From the NCBI GenBank assembly GCA_001787465.1, contig MFXJ01000098.1:1-5530 (forward strand): 5,530 nucleotides of DNA. Reading direction: 5' to 3'. The stretch is from Candidatus Peregrinibacteria bacterium RIFOXYB2_FULL_32_7. GTDB lineage: Bacteria; Patescibacteriota; Gracilibacteria; UBA1369; GWF2-33-10. The position numbers and the translations under genes are program-made. This document shows positions 1 through 3,057 of this stretch, piece after piece; the first letter of the stretch is position 1, and the number at the start of each line of letters is the position of its first letter. The notes beneath the pieces are model-generated. The model had not been told where the DNA came from and searched no databases. It saw only the letters and a list, made by a program, of their open reading frames with translations.

Positions 1-73
1 CGTTAGAATACGGAATAATTAAATTTAAAGATACAAAAGCTATCAAAATAACTTGAGATAAAAATTTTTTCAT
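1..73 (-). CDS. N-terminus of an exported or membrane protein (partial)
   Basis: Reading the minus strand from the ATG at 73-71 gives 24 codons without a stop before the window edge. The peptide starts MKKFLSQVILIAFVSLNLII and continues with Pro-Tyr-Ser-Asn. Two lysines are followed by about 17 hydrophobic residues, which is the layout of a Sec signal peptide or an N-terminal membrane anchor. No cleavage site or lipobox can be placed with confidence before the edge. A good promoter lies upstream on the same strand (101-128), about 27 bases from the ATG, which supports a real gene start. The mature protein is outside the window, so its function is unknown. The gene is divergent from the plus-strand genes and is not part of their operons. 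Only the first 24 residues are seen, so a chance short frame cannot be fully excluded. Confidence 0.6.
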   Translation of the reverse strand, partial: MKKFLSQVILIAFVSLNLIIPYSN

Positions 74-100
74 AAAGATTTTTAAAAAAAATACAAAGAA

Positions 101-128
101 ATTATAACAAAAAATTTAATATTGTCAT
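101..128 (-). promoter_or_regulatory. sigma70-like promoter for the leftward gene
   Basis: On the minus strand, ATGACA (128-123; 5 of 6 matches to TTGACA) is followed after 16 bases by a perfect TATAAT (106-101). Transcription would start near 94 and reach the ATG at 73 after a leader of about 20 bases. The leader is A/T only apart from one or two bases and contains no clear Shine-Dalgarno sequence. The call rests on sequence match alone. Confidence 0.55.
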
Positions 129-155
129 TTTTAAAGCAAAAGAGCCTATTTTTCC

Positions 156-184
156 TTGACAATTTTATTTAAAAAAGTTTAAAT
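156..184 (+). promoter_or_regulatory. probable promoter of the 149-residue membrane protein gene
   Basis: A perfect TTGACA at 156-161 is followed after 17 bases by TTAAAT (179-184; 4 of 6 matches to TATAAT). The alternative AATAAT at 182-187 matches 5 of 6 but leaves a 20-base spacer. The sequence TATCCTTAA (187-195) lies directly downstream, near the expected start of transcription. The promoter faces away from the leftward one, and their -35 boxes are 27 bases apart (129-155). Confidence 0.4.
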
Positions 185-220
185 AATATCCTTAAACTCT
201 TATTCTCTAATTTTTTATTT

Positions 221-670
221 ATGGGAGCAGAAACAGAACAAAGTTCATCGATTAATGAAGCGATAAGATTATTAAAAAGCATAGAAGAATTAACAGATCC
301 TTCAGCGAAAGAAGTAATACTTGCTCTTGCACTTAAAACAGCAAGAAGAGACATTCAAAAAAGGCTTTGTCCTGAAGCAGAGAGAATGGTAAAAGAAGCT
401 TTAATATTGCCACCTAGTATAAACAATATTTTTCGAAATGTAATTCTAGCGCTAACAGTGGCAGGATTTGCAGTTGCAGGCACAATACATTTAGGAGATA
501 AAATAGCACTAGAACATATTGCTAATGAGGATATAACTTGTATTACAGATACAGGAAATTTAACAGATCCAAAATCAGGAGTGCCTATGAGAACAAGAAC
601 ATTTCCTAACCGAGATGTATATCTTACTCTAGGAGTTTGCCCTGAAGTTGAAACAGAAAAATCTGAATAA
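221..670 (+). CDS. hypothetical single-pass membrane protein
   Basis: I do not recognise this 149-residue protein. ATG at 221 is the first in-frame start after a TAA at 170-172, and the gene ends in TAA. Residues 10-65 look helical, rich in Glu, Lys, Ala and Leu. A hydrophobic segment at about 70-90 (NIFRNVILALTVAGFAVAGT) is a likely membrane helix. Positive residues before it (KR at 47-48, R55, K58, R72) suggest that the N-terminus is cytoplasmic and the C-terminal 58 residues are outside. The tail has Cys107 and Cys140, which could form a disulfide; Cys50 is on the other side. The motif Leu-Thr-Asp-Pro occurs at 24-27 and 114-117, encoded by the same 11-base string. GC is about 35 percent by hand count, higher than the genes to the right. 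The 122-base gap and separate promoters argue against co-transcription with dxr. The frame looks real from its amino-acid composition and membrane segment; the role is unknown. Confidence 0.7.
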   Translation: MGAETEQSSSINEAIRLLKSIEELTDPSAKEVILALALKTARRDIQKRLCPEAERMVKEALILPPSINNIFRNVILALTVAGFAVAGTIHLGDKIALEHIANEDITCITDTGNLTDPKSGVPMRTRTFPNRDVYLTLGVCPEVETEKSE

Positions 671-708
671 CATTTTTTTTGTTTAAATTTAAATCTTTTA
701 CGCAAATT

Positions 709-736
709 TTTACAACATAGTATTTTGTGCTATTGT
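709..736 (+). promoter_or_regulatory. candidate extended -10 promoter for dxr-ispDF
   Basis: TTTACA (709-714; 5 of 6 matches to TTGACA) is followed after 16 bases by TATTGT (731-736; 4 of 6). The -10 box is preceded by TGC, the TGn signature of an extended -10 element. Transcription would begin near 743 and give a leader of about 50 bases containing the inverted repeat at 767-787. The match is moderate, and the AT-rich background makes weak -10 boxes common. Confidence 0.35.
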
Positions 737-766
737 ACTTTTTGCTTAATTAAAAAATTTTAATTT

Positions 767-787
767 TTAAGGACTATACATCCTTAA
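767..787 (+). promoter_or_regulatory. 7-bp inverted repeat in the dxr leader
   Basis: TTAAGGA (767-773) and TCCTTAA (781-787) are perfect inverted copies around a 7-base spacer, ending 5 bases before the dxr ATG. The left arm contains AAGGA, the only Shine-Dalgarno-like string in the leader, but it sits 19 bases from the ATG, too far for normal use. The repeat could be an mRNA hairpin affecting initiation or a binding site for a dimeric repressor. The right arm recurs upstream of two other genes in this window. The repeat itself is seen directly; its function is inferred. Confidence 0.45.
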
Positions 788-792
788 CAATT

Positions 793-1773
793 ATGAAAAA
801 AAAAGTAGCCATCTTTGGATCTACCGGCTCAATCGGTACGCAAGCTCTTGAAGTAATTAAATCTCAAAGTGAGTTTTTTGAAATCAGTTTTTTAGTAGCT
901 AAAAAAAATGTAACAATTTTAGAAAAACAAATAGAAGAATTTCATTGTGGAGGTCTTTTAATTGAAAATCAACCGGAAACAACAAAAAAAAAGATTAATG
1001 ATATTATCAATTTTTCCAATATTATAATTATTGCTATCCCTTCGGAAGAAGCTGTTTATCCTACGATTCAAGCCTTGAAAATGGGGAAAAAAGTTTTACT
1101 CGCATCAAAAGAAGCTTTGATCGCTGAAGGAGAAAAAATTATGGCAATTAAATCTGGTCAACTACTGCCAATTGATTCGGAACTTGTGGCTCTTTGGCAA
1201 TGTTTAAATGGTAAAAACATTAAAGATGTTGAGAAAATTATTTTAACAGCTTCAGGTGGTCCATTTTTTGGAAAAAAGAAAAAGGATTTAGAACATGTTT
1301 CTTTAAAAGAAGTTTTAAATCATCCAACTTGGAAAAATATGGGAAAAGAAATTACTGTAAATTCCGCGACCTTAATGAACAAAGGATTTGAAGTAATTGA
1401 AGCTCATCATTTTTTTGGAATTCCTTATGAAAAAATTGAGGTCTTAATCCATCCCCAAAGTTTAGTACATGGAATTGTAATCTTCAAAGATGGAAATACT
1501 ATTATGCATGTAGCCAAAAATGACATGAAACTTTTCATTTCCTGGGCTCTAAATTATCCAAAAGTACAAAAAAATATTTTTGAAAAAATAAATTTAGTTG
1601 GAAAAAAGTTAGATTTTTTTGAAGCTGATCATGAAACTTTTCCTGCTCTTAAATTAGCCTATAAAGCAGGTCAAAAGGGAGATAAAGCTACTAAAAAGCT
1701 TTTGAGAAAAAATAAAGAAAATGTAAGAAAATTTCTGGAAGGAAAGAAAAAATTTGTGGAAATTTTAAATTAA
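793..1773 (+). CDS. dxr: 1-deoxy-D-xylulose 5-phosphate reductoisomerase, short form
   Basis: DXR rearranges and reduces 1-deoxy-D-xylulose 5-phosphate to 2-C-methyl-D-erythritol 4-phosphate with NADPH and a divalent metal, in the cytoplasm. It is the first committed step of the MEP isoprenoid pathway. The NADPH loop GSTGSIG is at residues 9-15. Matches to E. coli positions are Lys106 (K125), the metal ligands Asp128, Glu130 and Glu200 (D150, E152, E231), His177 and Trp180 of the flexible loop (H209, W212), Ser191-Asn196-Lys197 (S222, N227, K228) and His220 (H257). The start is fixed by the Rossmann strand beginning at residue 4. At 326 residues it is about 70 shorter than E. coli DXR. Roughly 20 residues are missing before Lys106, and the C-terminal helical tail, normally containing NAANE, is changed and stops after VEIL. 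Leu131-Val132 replace the His-Asn after the metal Glu, and the flexible loop has one extra residue. The family is certain; full activity is probable, not proven. Confidence 0.93.
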   Translation: MKKKVAIFGSTGSIGTQALEVIKSQSEFFEISFLVAKKNVTILEKQIEEFHCGGLLIENQPETTKKKINDIINFSNIIIIAIPSEEAVYPTIQALKMGKKVLLASKEALIAEGEKIMAIKSGQLLPIDSELVALWQCLNGKNIKDVEKIILTASGGPFFGKKKKDLEHVSLKEVLNHPTWKNMGKEITVNSATLMNKGFEVIEAHHFFGIPYEKIEVLIHPQSLVHGIVIFKDGNTIMHVAKNDMKLFISWALNYPKVQKNIFEKINLVGKKLDFFEADHETFPALKLAYKAGQKGDKATKKLLRKNKENVRKFLEGKKKFVEILN

Positions 1774-1796
1774 TTTTTACTTTAAAATTAGTTGAC

Positions 1797-2969
1797 ATGC
1801 TTTATATTATTTTTTTAGCCGCCGGCGATTCTAAACGTTTTGGCAAAAATTCAAAAATTTTCGCTGATTTAAATGATGAACCTATTTTTTTGCATAGCTT
1901 AAAAACTTTTTTAAAATTAAAAGAGGAGAAAAAAATAATTGTAGTTGCAAAACCAAAAGATAAAATTAAAATTAAAAATATTTTAAATCAAAATCAAATT
2001 TCAACAGAAATAATTACCGGTGGAAAAACTAGACAAGAATCTGTTTTCAAAGGATTTGAATGGATAAATAATAAAATCCATAAACCACATATAAAAAATC
2101 ATCTTATCATCCACAATGCCGCCAATCCCCTTGTTACTTTAAAAGAAATTCAAAATTGTTTAAAAACTGCCAAGAAATATGAATGTAGCGCTGTAGGGAA
2201 TAAAATTCATGACACCATAAGATATACCAATAGACAACAAACTAGTACACTAGTACGTAAAAACCTTTATTTGATGCAAACTCCACAAATTATTCGATTT
2301 GATATTTATAAAAAAGCCTATGAATTCGCAAAAAAAATTGGATTTGAAGGAACGGACGATATTAATTTGGTAGAAAATTATTTAAATGAAATGAAAAATA
2401 AAATACAAATAAAAATAATCCCTGCTTCGCGACAAAATTTTAAAATTACAACAAAAGAGGATTTGAAATTAGCAAATAAAATTTTAAATAAAAATTCTAA
2501 TTATCAAAAAATAGGCATAGGAGAAGATAGTCACGATTTTGACAAAAAAGGGTATTTAACATTAGGCGGATTAATTTTAAAAAATTATTTTAAACTCAAA
2601 GCCAATTCTGATGGCGATGTTATGATTCACGCTCTTTGCAATGCTCTTTCATCCGCTTTGGGTGGAAAATCACTAGGTTCATTTGCTGATAAACTTTGCT
2701 TAAAAGAAAAAATTACTAATAGCAAAAAATTTCTAGAACCGCTTTTGATTAATTTAAAAAAGAAAAAAGAAAAAATTCAATCGCTTTCATTTTCATTGGA
2801 ATGTGAAATCCCTAAAATTGATGAAATTTCCGATAATCTAAAAAAATCCATTGCAAAAATTCTTAAAATTTCCAAAAGTAAGATTGGAATCACAGCCACA
2901 ACAGGCAATAAAACTACAACATTGAGAGGGGTAAAATGTAGCTGTATAATTTTAATAACACAAAATTAA
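1797..2969 (+). CDS. ispDF: bifunctional IspD/IspF enzyme of the MEP pathway
   Basis: This is a fusion of MEP cytidylyltransferase (IspD, residues 1 to about 231) and MEcPP synthase (IspF, about 237-390). The 390-residue length is close to known IspDF fusions such as the Campylobacter enzyme. IspD joins MEP to CTP. It shows AAGxxxRF at 8-15, Lys20, GGxxRxxSV at 75-83, DTI at 139-141, Arg154, QTPQ at 161-164, TDD at 186-188 and Lys216. The usual HDAARP reads HNAANP (106-111). IspF converts CDP-ME 2-phosphate to MEcPP and CMP. Its zinc ligands are Asp244, His246 and His278, followed by ITATTG at 365-370. NSDGDV (270-275) and the later FADKLCL (296-302) resemble a divergent IspF type that I recall from chlamydiae and some other bacteria, in place of HSDGDV and FPDTD. 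The gene starts 23 bases after dxr on the same strand, so the two are probably co-transcribed. IspE, which acts between the two halves, is absent here. Confidence 0.92.
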   Translation: MLYIIFLAAGDSKRFGKNSKIFADLNDEPIFLHSLKTFLKLKEEKKIIVVAKPKDKIKIKNILNQNQISTEIITGGKTRQESVFKGFEWINNKIHKPHIKNHLIIHNAANPLVTLKEIQNCLKTAKKYECSAVGNKIHDTIRYTNRQQTSTLVRKNLYLMQTPQIIRFDIYKKAYEFAKKIGFEGTDDINLVENYLNEMKNKIQIKIIPASRQNFKITTKEDLKLANKILNKNSNYQKIGIGEDSHDFDKKGYLTLGGLILKNYFKLKANSDGDVMIHALCNALSSALGGKSLGSFADKLCLKEKITNSKKFLEPLLINLKKKKEKIQSLSFSLECEIPKIDEISDNLKKSIAKILKISKSKIGITATTGNKTTTLRGVKCSCIILITQN

Positions 2970-2985
2970 ATTTTCGTTTAAGTAT

Positions 2986-3013
2986 TTGACATATCCTTAA
3001 ATTTACGTATAAA
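2986..3013 (+). promoter_or_regulatory. promoter of the secreted M4-like protein gene
   Basis: A perfect TTGACA (2986-2991) is followed after 16 bases by TATAAA (3008-3013; 5 of 6 matches to TATAAT). A second TATAAA at 3015-3020 leaves a spacer that is too long. The sequence TATCCTTAA (2992-3000) sits between the boxes, where a bound protein would block polymerase. The promoter begins only 17 bases after the ispDF stop, so the secreted protein gene probably has its own transcript. Confidence 0.55.
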
Positions 3014-3018
3014 TTATA

Positions 3019-3040
3019 AAAGCTATAAGCTTTATTTTTT
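3019..3040 (+). terminator. small hairpin with T-run in the leader of the secreted protein gene
   Basis: AAAGCT (3019-3024) and AGCTTT (3028-3033) pair perfectly around a 3-base loop and are followed by A and six Ts (3035-3040). The shape is that of a minimal intrinsic terminator, about 50 bases after the ispDF stop. It also lies just downstream of the next gene's promoter, inside that gene's expected leader. The stem is only 6 bp with two G-C pairs, so termination would be weak. It could end ispDF transcripts, act as an attenuator or stabilise the 5' end of the mRNA, or be a chance palindrome. Confidence 0.3.
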
Positions 3041-3057
3041 ATATTTTATACAATTTT

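Noticed and set aside
169..354. Minus-strand open frame of 61 codons
   Set aside because: It overlaps the coherent plus-strand membrane protein gene and its promoter, and has no plausible domain; it looks like a shadow.
682..693. Palindrome TTTAAATTTAAA after the membrane protein gene
   Set aside because: It is A/T only with no loop, so it is not a credible terminator or operator in this background.
355..705. Minus-strand open frame of 116 codons
   Set aside because: It is antisense to the membrane protein gene. The plus-strand reading has a clear membrane helix and natural composition, while this one is Ser/Ile-rich as expected of a reverse-strand shadow.
1771..1790. Inverted repeat TAATTTT...AAAATTA between dxr and ispDF
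   Set aside because: The 7-bp stem is A-T only, in DNA where such repeats are frequent; it is too weak for a terminator and there is no T-run after it.
1792..1797. TTGACA as a -35 box before or in ispDF
   Set aside because: It overlaps the ispDF ATG, so a transcript from it would start inside the gene and lose the AAGxxxRF nucleotide-binding loop.
2241..2256. Tandem 8-base repeat ACTAGTAC twice
   Set aside because: It lies inside ispDF and codes for Thr-Ser-Thr-Leu-Val-Arg with the conserved Arg154; two copies with no flanking signs of insertion are best read as chance or slippage.
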